NCBI RefSeq assembly: GCF_018881505.1
Contig: NZ_JACVQC010000001.1
Span: 124,001-188,000, forward strand
DNA length: 64,000 nt
Origin: Polynucleobacter sp. UK-Mo-2m-Kol15
GTDB taxonomy: Bacteria; Pseudomonadota; Gammaproteobacteria; Burkholderiales; Burkholderiaceae
Reading direction: 5' to 3'
The position numbers were made by a program, and so were the translations under genes. Under the pieces are notes generated by a model. It ran no database searches. It was given only the letters and a program-made list of their open reading frames with translations, and was not told where the DNA came from. This document shows positions 57,210 to 64,000 of the stretch, piece by piece. Within the stretch, counting starts at the first letter, position 1. The number at the start of each line of letters is the position of its first letter.

Positions 57210-57698
57210 TTAATCGCCAAACAACTTTTGACGAAGCTCACGACGCTCTTGCGCCTCGAGAGAAAGGTTAGCTGTTGGTCGTGCAATCAAGCGGTTTAGG
57301 CCGATTGGCTCCCCAGTCTCTTCACACCAACCGTAGTCACCAGACTCAATACGAGCTAAAGCCTGCTCTACTTTTTTCAATAGCTTGCGCTCACGATCAC
57401 GTGTTCGCAATTCTAGAGCATGCTCTTCTTCGATCGTTGCACGGTCCGCAGGATCAGGAACCAAAATATTTTCACGTAAATGCTCTGTAGTCTCAGAAGC
57501 ATTTTTCAAAATATCGTCTTTTAAGGTTAAAAGCTTTTGACGGAAAAAATCTAGCTGAGCCGCACTCATATAGTCCTTTTCGGACATCTTGAGCAATTCA
57601 ACCTCTGTTAAGGGGGCACCTTTTACAGCCTTTGCGCTTGCAGTCTTAGCAGGTGCTTTTGCTGTTGCTGAAGATTTCGTTGGTGTTTTTACCGTCAT
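57210..57698 (-). CDS. dksA: DksA-type RNA polymerase regulator with one cysteine
   Basis: A 162-residue DksA. It has a Lys/Ala/Thr-rich N-terminal extension (1 to about 28), a coiled-coil segment (about 45-115) with DPADRATIEEEHALELRTRDRE containing the acidic tip, and a C-terminal globular end. The usual four zinc cysteines are not present: WCEETGEPIG keeps one, and the second pair is replaced by ANLSLEAQERRE. Such zinc-independent DksA proteins are known in betaproteobacteria and others. It is expected to act with ppGpp on rRNA and amino-acid promoters. Confidence 0.92.
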   Translation of the reverse strand: MTVKTPTKSSATAKAPAKTASAKAVKGAPLTEVELLKMSEKDYMSAAQLDFFRQKLLTLKDDILKNASETTEHLRENILVPDPADRATIEEEHALELRTRDRERKLLKKVEQALARIESGDYGWCEETGEPIGLNRLIARPTANLSLEAQERRELRQKLFGD

Positions 57699-57812
57699 TT
57701 CATTCTTTCCATGGATCTAAACCATTATTGCTTCATTCTGCCAAAGTTTTATTACGCTTTTGCCAATATTTATCAATATTGACTGTGGCGCAGGATTGTA
57801 CTTTATATTTTC

Positions 57813-58874
57813 CTAGACCAAACAGCCCTCAAGGCCAGCCAGCAGGGTGTCCTTAGGCAAATCTATCCCTATAAAGACCATGCGGGTTTGCTTGGGCTCT
57901 GCCCCCCATAATCCAGCCATATCGCTGCCCATCATCTGGTGGACGCCCTGGAACACAACTTTTCGGTTGCTACCCTTCACATAGAGAACGCCTTTATAGC
58001 GCAACATCTTCTCCCCAAAGACCTCCAAAATACCTCCCAGAAAGTCCTCTAATTTTTTATGATCAAAGGGTTTATCACTACGAAAAACGAAGGATTGGAT
58101 GCGGTCTGTATGGCCCGAATGGTCATGGTGATCGTGGCTATGGTCATGACCGCAGGTGCTGTGATCATGGTGATCGTGACTATGATCATGACCGCAAGTA
58201 GCATGGTCATGATCTTCTTGGCCTAAAAAGTGCGGATCTATGTCGAGCTTGGCATTCAAATTGAAGCCTTTGAGATCCAAAACGGCATCCAAAGGAACTA
58301 CGCCTTTAGAAATACCCTGAATCGGCGCACGAGGATTCATATGCATCAAACGATTACGAAGCGCATCCACTTCGGCAGGCGCCACCAAATCGGTCTTAGT
58401 AATGAAGATTTGGTCGGCGAAGCCTACCTGACGCTGTGCCTCTTCATGCTCAGTCAATTGTTGTGGACCATGCTTGGCATCCACAAGCGTAACCACCGCA
58501 TCCAATACATAGTGGTCCGCAACATCATCATCCATAAAGAATGTTTGTGCGACTGGGCCTGGGTTAGCCACGCCAGTAGTCTCAATAACTACGCGATCAA
58601 AGCTAATCTTTTTATCTTTACGCTGCTCCCATAATGAATTGAGAGCCTCAACTAGGTCACCACGAATCGTGCAGCAAATACAGCCATTGCTCATTTGCAC
58701 GATATTCTCTTGATTGTCTTGAACCAAGATGTCGTTATCGATATTCTCTTCGCCGAACTCATTTTCAATCACGGCGATTTTTTTGCCATGCTCTTCTGTG
58801 AGAATATGTTTGAGCAAAGTTGTTTTGCCGCTACCCAAAAAGCCTGTGAGAATTGTTACTGGAATTAAAGCCAT
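57813..58874 (-). CDS. CobW-type GTP-dependent metal chaperone
   Basis: A 353-residue G3E GTPase using the ATG at 58874 (AGGA 6 nt upstream); an alternative start at 58889 adds five residues. The P loop [11 protein letters not shown] is at 12-22, the metal CxCC motif GCICCTI at 64-70 and the GTP-binding TKTD at about 159-162. A His-rich loop follows (residues 226-253), two perfect copies of [14 protein letters not shown]. The CobW C-terminal domain is last. The features point to zinc delivery, as in ZNG1 and ZigA, but cobalt or nickel are possible. No Zur-like operator was seen upstream. Confidence 0.92.
   Translation of the reverse strand: MALIPVTILTGFLGSGKTTLLKHILTEEHGKKIAVIENEFGEENIDNDILVQDNQENIVQMSNGCICCTIRGDLVEALNSLWEQRKDKKISFDRVVIETTGVANPGPVAQTFFMDDDVADHYVLDAVVTLVDAKHGPQQLTEHEEAQRQVGFADQIFITKTDLVAPAEVDALRNRLMHMNPRAPIQGISKGVVPLDAVLDLKGFNLNAKLDIDPHFLGQEDHDHATCGHDHSHDHHDHSTCGHDHSHDHHDHSGHTDRIQSFVFRSDKPFDHKKLEDFLGGILEVFGEKMLRYKGVLYVKGSNRKVVFQGVHQMMGSDMAGLWGAEPKQTRMVFIGIDLPKDTLLAGLEGCLV
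58116..58199 (-). repeat. Tandem 42 bp repeat encoding a His-rich loop
   Basis: Two in-frame 42 bp units (58116-58157 and 58158-58199) encode identical 14-residue units [14 protein letters not shown] while differing at several synonymous positions, so they are not a very recent slip. The unit could expand or contract among strains. Confidence 0.9.
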
Positions 58875-58940
58875 CAGTGATCCTATCAAAATCTATTAAT
58901 ACATTCCGCAAGCGGGAAATCATCTATCTTAACGAGTTCC

Positions 58941-59942
58941 TCAGGCTTTGCCAGCCTTTGCGCGAGGATGGGCTTTATCGTATGCCTGCGCTAGGTGCTG
59001 AAAATCTAAGGAGGTATAAATCTGGGTACTGGCAATGCTGGCATGACCCAACATCTCCTGCACCGCCCTCAAATCCTGAGAAGACTGCAATACATGACTG
59101 GCAAAGCTATGACGCATCATATGTGGATGCACATGGGTTGGCAGGCCTGCCCGCATTGCCAAAGTCCGCAGGCGGGCCTGAACAGTCCTAGGAGACAAAC
59201 GAGCGCCAGTAGCAGAGATAAATAAAGCCATCGATACATCTGCTTGCTCCAATAGATCCCTAGTCTCCCGCCAAAGTCTGAGGGATCGCATAGCTGGCTC
59301 ACCAATGGGAACTGAGCGCCGTTTACCACCCTTACCCAAAACAGTCACTTCTGCAGCATCCCAGTCTAACCAACCAGCAGACTCATGCTGGCGATCTTTA
59401 CTTTGCGTCACATCAATACCCAGCAGCTCTGATAAACGCAGCCCGGAGGAATACAGCAAATCAAGAATAGCGGCGTCACGCACCGTCTCTAGGTCTTTCT
59501 TTACATCAGCTTCTTTAAGGGCTTGATTGACCAAGGCAAGCGCCTGCTCAACTGAAAGCGCCTTAGGCAAAGACTTTAAACGCTTAGGGGCCTTTACATC
59601 ATCAACGGGATTAGCCACTAGATTTGCAGTCACCCTGCCTGCCTGCGCATCACGACGCGCATCTTTCTCAGTCAGCCAGTCATACCAACCGCGCCAAGCA
59701 GACAGCGCCCTAGCAATAGTGCGAGAGGACTTACCTTTAGAATGCAAGCGACCAGCCCAGCGACGCACATGGGCATTAGTAACTTTTAACAACTCAATAG
59801 CATCATCTGTTGCTATTGCCTGCAGTTCACTAAGATCCATGCGGTAAGCTTTAAGCGTATGCGGTGAGAGCTGCCTCAATATATGCAGTTCGTGCAAATA
59901 CTCTTGCATTAAAGGATGAAGATCAGCTAGCGCTTGGCTCAT
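58941..59942 (-). CDS. xerC: Tyrosine recombinase XerC
   Basis: Resolves chromosome dimers at dif together with XerD. I chose the ATG at 59942 (333 aa), which opens MSQALADLHPLMQEYL; the frame from 60032 lies inside the DUF484 gene. The catalytic set is complete: R169 (SSGLRLSELLG), K204 (GKGGKRR), H274 and R277 (HPHMMRHSF), H300 (MLGHAS) and nucleophile Y309 (TQIYTS). It overlaps DUF484 by 20 bp, an order conserved with gammaproteobacteria. Confidence 0.92.
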   Translation of the reverse strand: MSQALADLHPLMQEYLHELHILRQLSPHTLKAYRMDLSELQAIATDDAIELLKVTNAHVRRWAGRLHSKGKSSRTIARALSAWRGWYDWLTEKDARRDAQAGRVTANLVANPVDDVKAPKRLKSLPKALSVEQALALVNQALKEADVKKDLETVRDAAILDLLYSSGLRLSELLGIDVTQSKDRQHESAGWLDWDAAEVTVLGKGGKRRSVPIGEPAMRSLRLWRETRDLLEQADVSMALFISATGARLSPRTVQARLRTLAMRAGLPTHVHPHMMRHSFASHVLQSSQDLRAVQEMLGHASIASTQIYTSLDFQHLAQAYDKAHPRAKAGKA

Positions 59943-60600
59943 AAGCCTGGATGCGATCCAAAGCTGCAGCAGTGAGTTCGGCAATCTGACGCAAATAGAA
60001 TGCGCCCATGTCTGCAGTAAAACGAGATTCATCTTTGCTAGCCAATAAGAGTACTGCCGGGGATTGCACTACTCCAATACTCCTGCCTATTGGCAAGCCA
60101 ATAGCCACCATACTTTGCCATTCAGGATCAATGTGAACTTGAGTTGCCAACAAATCTACGCTAGCCGAAGTCAGCTCTTTGGCAGAACCACAGAGAGGGG
60201 TATCAATCCAAGGACCAAATGCTGAATTAGGTGCCAGGAGTTGCGCTGACTCAACCTCAAACACCTCCGCTAAACCTGTAGTCACAGCAGACTCAACATC
60301 TACCTTTGTATTAGCGCGCATCAACTGCAACAACCAGGCAACAAGACCCTGCTGAGTCTTGTCATTACGACTACCAAAATGCAACATCTCACTGAGACGT
60401 CGATTGAGCTCTTGGTTCTGAGTTCGCAACAAAGTCATCTGACGCTCTTGCAATGAAATTGCACGATCCTCATGCGGATGCTTTAAACGAATTTCATTTA
60501 AAAGATTAGCATAGCGCTCAAAGAAACCTGGGGTTGCACGCAGCCACTCTGCTACCAATTCTTCTTGTTCGGCTTGCTTCGGATCGATTGCGCTCATCAA
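59923..60600 (-). CDS. DUF484 family protein
   Basis: A 225-residue protein with a GAF-like fold. LRATPGFFERYANLLNEIRLKHPHEDRAISLQERQMTLLR (about 22-61) is the family's helical start, and SRFTADMGAFYLRQIAELTAAALDRI is its conserved end. It has no recognised activity. The linked DUF484-xerC pair recurs in proteobacteria, suggesting a connection to chromosome processing that has not been explained. Confidence 0.9.
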   Translation of the reverse strand: MMSAIDPKQAEQEELVAEWLRATPGFFERYANLLNEIRLKHPHEDRAISLQERQMTLLRTQNQELNRRLSEMLHFGSRNDKTQQGLVAWLLQLMRANTKVDVESAVTTGLAEVFEVESAQLLAPNSAFGPWIDTPLCGSAKELTSASVDLLATQVHIDPEWQSMVAIGLPIGRSIGVVQSPAVLLLASKDESRFTADMGAFYLRQIAELTAAALDRIQAYEPSAS

Positions 60601-60622
60601 TGTCTTTCTTGTTTAATTTTTA

Positions 60623-62095
60623 CTAGCTTAACTTTCTACGCAGCAGCTCATTCACTTGGCCTGGATTGGCTTTTCCTTGCGAGGCCTTCATAATCTGGCC
60701 AACTAAAGCATTAAATGCTTTTTCTTTACCAGAACGGAACTCTTCAACCGACTTCTCGTTAGCTGCCAATACCTTATCAATCATAGCCTCAAGCTCACCA
60801 CTATCGCTAATCTGTTTTAAGCCTTTAGCATCAATCACCTGATCAACGGTGCTAATGACTTTACCTGCAATAGCCTCCTCCCATAGAATCGCAAAAATAT
60901 CTTTTGCAATCTTGTTGGAGATCGTGCCGTCTGCTACACGAGTTAATAGTGGAGCTAAATTTTCAGCTTTTAATGGCGCAGCTGCAGTAGCGATGCCAGC
61001 GCGGTTGAGCGATGAAGCAAACTCACCAGCAATCAGATTAGCAGCAGCCTTTGCCAAAGACTTACCAACAATCGCAAGTAGCTCCTCAAATATCTTGGCC
61101 GTATCGCGATCTTGCGTGAGCAATTGCGTATCGTAAGCACTCAAGCCGAATTCGCTCTGCCACTCTTGACGAAGCTGTGCTGGTAAGGCCGGCATTTTGC
61201 TGCGTACATCAGCAATCCATGCATCATCAATCACTACTGGCAACAAATCCGGATCTGGGAAATAGCGATAGTCATTTGCATCTTCTTTGCTGCGCATGCT
61301 ACGAGTCTCTTGACGATCAGGATCATATAGGCGAGTTTCTTGAACGACTGTGCCACCATCTTCAATTAATTCAATCTGGCGACGTACTTCGTATTGAATC
61401 GCTTCTTCTAAAAAACGGAAGGAATTTAAGTTCTTAATTTCGCAACGGGTGCCAAATTCTTTTTGGCCTTCAGGTCGGACAGATACGTTGGCATCACAAC
61501 GGAAAGAACCTTCTTGCATATTGCCATCACACACCCCAAGCCAAACAACCAGGGTATGAAGCGCTTTTGCATACGCAACTGCCTCAGCCGCACTTCGCAT
61601 GACTGGCTCAGTCACAATCTCCAATAATGGTGTGCCAGCACGATTCAGATCAATACCGCTAGACGCTTCGCCATGTGGGCCTAAGAAGCCCTCCTCATGA
61701 ACCGACTTGCCTGCATCCTCTTCCATGTGGGCGCGTGTTAGCTCAACCACCTTCACTTGATCGCCAACCAGTATTTCTAAATAGCCGCCAACAACTACCG
61801 GGAGATCCATCTGGCTAATCTGGTAGCCCTTTGGTAAGTCTGGATAGAAGTAATTCTTGCGCGCAAAAATACTTGCTGGCGTAATCTTGGCATTGACCGC
61901 CAAACCAAAACGAATTGCATGTTCAACTGCTTGGCGATTGAGGACGGGCAAAACACCGGGCAAGGCTAAGTCAACTGCGCATGCCTGAGTATTGGGGCCA
62001 GCGCCAAAGCGCGTGCTGGCACCGCTAAAAATTTTTGATTGTGTTTGTAACTGCGCATGGGTCTCTAGACCAATTACGATTTCCCATTGCATCAT
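60623..62095 (-). CDS. gatB: Aspartyl/glutamyl-tRNA amidotransferase subunit B
   Basis: Phosphorylates and amidates mis-charged Glu-tRNA(Gln) or Asp-tRNA(Asn) as part of Gat[16 protein letters not shown] (4-16) is the family start; the zinc/ATP block includes [13 protein letters not shown] (about 87-99) and [11 protein letters not shown] (about 173-183), and the end is the YqeY-like domain ([18 protein letters not shown]). ATG at 62095 overlaps the gatA stop, with an equally good ATG at 62092. At 490 aa it is full length. Confidence 0.96.
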   Translation of the reverse strand: MMQWEIVIGLETHAQLQTQSKIFSGASTRFGAGPNTQACAVDLALPGVLPVLNRQAVEHAIRFGLAVNAKITPASIFARKNYFYPDLPKGYQISQMDLPVVVGGYLEILVGDQVKVVELTRAHMEEDAGKSVHEEGFLGPHGEASSGIDLNRAGTPLLEIVTEPVMRSAAEAVAYAKALHTLVVWLGVCDGNMQEGSFRCDANVSVRPEGQKEFGTRCEIKNLNSFRFLEEAIQYEVRRQIELIEDGGTVVQETRLYDPDRQETRSMRSKEDANDYRYFPDPDLLPVVIDDAWIADVRSKMPALPAQLRQEWQSEFGLSAYDTQLLTQDRDTAKIFEELLAIVGKSLAKAAANLIAGEFASSLNRAGIATAAAPLKAENLAPLLTRVADGTISNKIAKDIFAILWEEAIAGKVISTVDQVIDAKGLKQISDSGELEAMIDKVLAANEKSVEEFRSGKEKAFNALVGQIMKASQGKANPGQVNELLRRKLS

Positions 62096-63609
62096 GCCAC
62101 CTCGCTTGCTTGACGCAAATGCCAGTCACTATTTTGCTGATATTGATGCGCCACTTGAAGTAAGCGTGCCTCAGAAAAATAATTGCCAATTAACTGCATA
62201 CCGATAGGTAGCTTGCTTGAATTAAATCCGCAAGGAACACTCATGGCTGGCAGACCCGCTAAGTTAGTAGAAAGGGTGTATATATCCTCTAGATACATTT
62301 GCACTGGATCTTTTGATTTTTCACCTAAGCGCCATGCAACATCAGGAGCAACAGGCCCTAAGATCACATCACACTTTTCGAATACTGCTTGAAAGTCAGC
62401 AGCAATAATGCGGCGAATTTTTTGAGCCTGCAAATAATAAGCGTCGTAATAACCATGACAGAGCACATAGGTACCAACCAAGATGCGACGCTTCACTTCC
62501 GCACCAAACCCTTCTGTACGTGATTTCTTATACATGTCAGATAAATCACGATATTCATTTGCACGATGTCCGTAACGTACACCATCAAAGCGACTCAAAT
62601 TACTTGAGGCTTCGGCTGGCGCTAAAACGTAATACACCGGAATGGATAGCTTGGTTTTTGGCAAACTCACTTCAAGTAACTCTGCGCCTAAATCTTGTAA
62701 AGCATTTGCAGCAGCATTGACTGCATTGGCTACCTCTGGCGCCAGACCCTCTGCAAAGAATTCTTTTGGCAAACCAACTCGCAATCCCTCAAGTGGTTTC
62801 ACTGAATTAGAGCCACCCTCTTTCCAAGACTGCGTGAGATAACGGCCGTAATCCTCTCCAGAATCAGGTAGGGAGGTGGAGTCTCGTGGATCATGTGATG
62901 ACATGGCTGTAAGCAATAAAGCGCAGTCCTCAGCCGTTTTACCCATAGGGCCTGCTTGATCTAATGATGAGGCATAAGCAATCATCCCGTAACGAGATAC
63001 GCGCCCGTAGCTAGGTTTAATTCCAGTTAAGCCGCAAAAGGCGGCTGGCTGACGTATCGAGCCTCCAGTGTCTGTACCAGTCGCTATTGGTGCCAAACCT
63101 GCTGCTACCGCTGCTGCAGAGCCTCCAGAAGAACCACCCGCAACATATTCTGAATTCCAGGGGTTTAAGACAGGGCCATATGCTGAGTTTTCATTGGAGG
63201 AGCCCATTGCAAACTCATCCATATTGGTCTTACCAAGGCAAACCATGCCGGCACCATTAGGATTGAGTTCGTCCGGTATTCCGAGGTTAGAGACAACCGT
63301 AGCATCAAATGGGCTGAGGTAGCCTTCAAGCATTTTTGATGCGGCAGTCGACTTCCAGCCGCGCGTGACAAAGACATCTTTGTGGGCAACTGGAATACCG
63401 GTTAGCTTCCCAGCTTTTCCAGAGGCAATAATTTTATCTGCTTTAGAAGCTTGATCTAAACTTAAGTGAGCACTTACATCTAGATATGCATTCCAGTGCT
63501 TTCCGGCTTCGATACGATCTAGAAAGTACTTTGTCAGCTCGGCACTAGAGACCTCTTTAGCAGCCAATGCTTTTGCCATTAAAGCAATTGGTGTTTGGTG
63601 CCAACTCAT
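62092..63609 (-). CDS. gatA: Aspartyl/glutamyl-tRNA amidotransferase subunit A
   Basis: Amidase subunit that releases ammonia from glutamine. The triad is visible: the lysine in HKDVFVTRG (about 76-84), the cis-serine in [10 protein letters not shown] (about 181-190), and the nucleophile region [17 protein letters not shown] (about 150-166). At 505 aa it is full length. It overlaps gatC by 4 bp and gatB by 4 bp. Confidence 0.97.
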   Translation of the reverse strand: MSWHQTPIALMAKALAAKEVSSAELTKYFLDRIEAGKHWNAYLDVSAHLSLDQASKADKIIASGKAGKLTGIPVAHKDVFVTRGWKSTAASKMLEGYLSPFDATVVSNLGIPDELNPNGAGMVCLGKTNMDEFAMGSSNENSAYGPVLNPWNSEYVAGGSSGGSAAAVAAGLAPIATGTDTGGSIRQPAAFCGLTGIKPSYGRVSRYGMIAYASSLDQAGPMGKTAEDCALLLTAMSSHDPRDSTSLPDSGEDYGRYLTQSWKEGGSNSVKPLEGLRVGLPKEFFAEGLAPEVANAVNAAANALQDLGAELLEVSLPKTKLSIPVYYVLAPAEASSNLSRFDGVRYGHRANEYRDLSDMYKKSRTEGFGAEVKRRILVGTYVLCHGYYDAYYLQAQKIRRIIAADFQAVFEKCDVILGPVAPDVAWRLGEKSKDPVQMYLEDIYTLSTNLAGLPAMSVPCGFNSSKLPIGMQLIGNYFSEARLLQVAHQYQQNSDWHLRQASEVA

Positions 63610-63899
63610 TCGATCACCCGCGGGACTAAAAAGTAGCCATCTTGCACAGCAGGGGCAGATTGCATGTTTTCACTGCGATGGTCATCTTCAGTAACCAAAT
63701 CAGTACGCAGGGGTTGAGCTAAATCACGCAAAAAGAGGATGGGGTGAGCTAAAGGAGCGAGGCCAGTGGTATCGACAGCCTGCATCTCCTCAACCAAGGC
63801 AAATACTGCCTGCAATTGGGGCAATACTGCCTCAGCTTCTGCCTGACTTAACTCAAGGCTGGAAAGGTGCGCAATGCGCTGAACATCATTAAGTTTCAT
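63606..63899 (-). CDS. gatC: Aspartyl/glutamyl-tRNA amidotransferase subunit C
   Basis: A 97-residue helper that stabilises Gat[20 protein letters not shown] (5-23), with the family's RIAxLxxLxL pattern, and [17 protein letters not shown] (about 37-53) are diagnostic. First gene of gatC-gatA-gatB. It is divergent from mreB, and the 62 bp between the two starts must hold both promoters. Confidence 0.94.
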   Translation of the reverse strand: MKLNDVQRIAHLSSLELSQAEAEAVLPQLQAVFALVEEMQAVDTTGLAPLAHPILFLRDLAQPLRTDLVTEDDHRSENMQSAPAVQDGYFLVPRVIE

Positions 63900-63961
63900 G
63901 GGGCGCTAGAGTATCATTCCTATATATATTTTTTAACACTTACTTATTTTCCCACTACATC
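63900..63961. promoter_or_regulatory. Divergent gatC/mreB promoter region
   Basis: An AT-rich 62 bp gap between divergent starts, with TATATATATTTTTT near 63921. On the minus strand GATACT and TATATA are -10-like; exact elements cannot be placed by eye. Confidence 0.35.
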
Positions 63962-64000
63962 ATGTTTGGTTTTTTCCGCAGCTACTTTTCTAACGACCTG
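63962..64000 (+). CDS. mreB: MreB cell-shape protein, first 13 codons only
   Basis: The ATG at 63962 opens MFGFFRSYFSNDL, the conserved membrane-binding N-terminus of MreB in proteobacteria, and the frame runs off the window. Its head-to-head place beside gatCAB is the usual Burkholderiaceae order. The rest of the protein is not in view. Confidence 0.85.
   Translation, partial: MFGFFRSYFSNDL

Noticed and set aside
57764..57781. CAATATT-TATC-AATATTG palindrome upstream of dksA
   Set aside because: AT-rich 7 bp arms are easily formed by chance and match no regulator I can name; may simply be part of the promoter.

Overview
The window looks like a chromosomal segment of a free-living betaproteobacterium of the Burkholderiaceae, most likely Polynucleobacter or a close relative. 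This is inferred from content and order: a methionine synthase split into two genes, a PhaM-type granule protein, metK-lpxL-lpxL-dapF, pyrE divergent from exoIII, slmA-metX-metW-ampG, and gatCAB divergent from mreB. The base composition is AT-richer than in Burkholderia or Cupriavidus. Genes are packed tightly, with many 1 to 20 bp overlaps. I saw no tRNA, rRNA, CRISPR array, prophage or complete insertion sequence.

Layout. 1-5.9 kb (minus): MFS transporter (cut by the window edge), small lipoprotein, lipA-lipB lipoylation operon, DUF493, alpha/beta hydrolase, [2Fe-2S] ferredoxin, VanZ-like membrane protein. 6-8.1 kb: birA-coaX cofactor pair and rfaE2. 8.2-13 kb (plus): glutathione peroxidase followed by a tightly coupled lipid-modification cluster (flavin oxidoreductase, DUF1365, cyclopropane-fatty-acid-synthase-like methyltransferase, SDR). 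13-20.3 kb (minus): dsbA, SPOR protein, argS, split metH. 20.3-24.6 kb: phaM, metallo-beta-lactamase-fold hydrolase, acuI-type reductase and small redox genes. 24.6-30.5 kb: tripartite RND efflux operon. 30.7-33 kb: pirin and a small accessory patch next to glmS with a TonB-like protein, a cytochrome c' remnant and a small HTH-like gene. 33-38.5 kb: glmS-glmU, ttcA, folB and a pteridine-reductase-like SDR. 38.5-44.4 kb: MidA-like methyltransferase, cca, NDUFA9-like protein, lytic transglycosylase, 5-formyl-THF cyclo-ligase. 44.4-48.3 kb: metF, ahcY and metK. 48.4-64 kb: lauroyl-type acyltransferases, dapF, pyrE, exoIII, ampG, metW-metX, slmA, argB, dksA, a His-rich CobW GTPase, xerC, DUF484, gatBAC and the first codons of mreB.

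The genes form a near-complete activated-methyl cycle: metF supplies methyl-THF, split metH makes methionine, metK makes SAM, ahcY clears SAH, and metX/metW feed homocysteine synthesis. Its regulation is the most interesting part of the window. A clear SAH riboswitch precedes ahcY, a SAM-II-like aptamer lies in the metK leader, and an operator-like array of three GGCGAAAT boxes sits between the two genes. Other notable points are a phaM terminator embedded in the coding sequence of the opposing gene, a possible glmS-tail duplication bounding the accessory patch, and a CCA enzyme that appears to have lost its HD motif.
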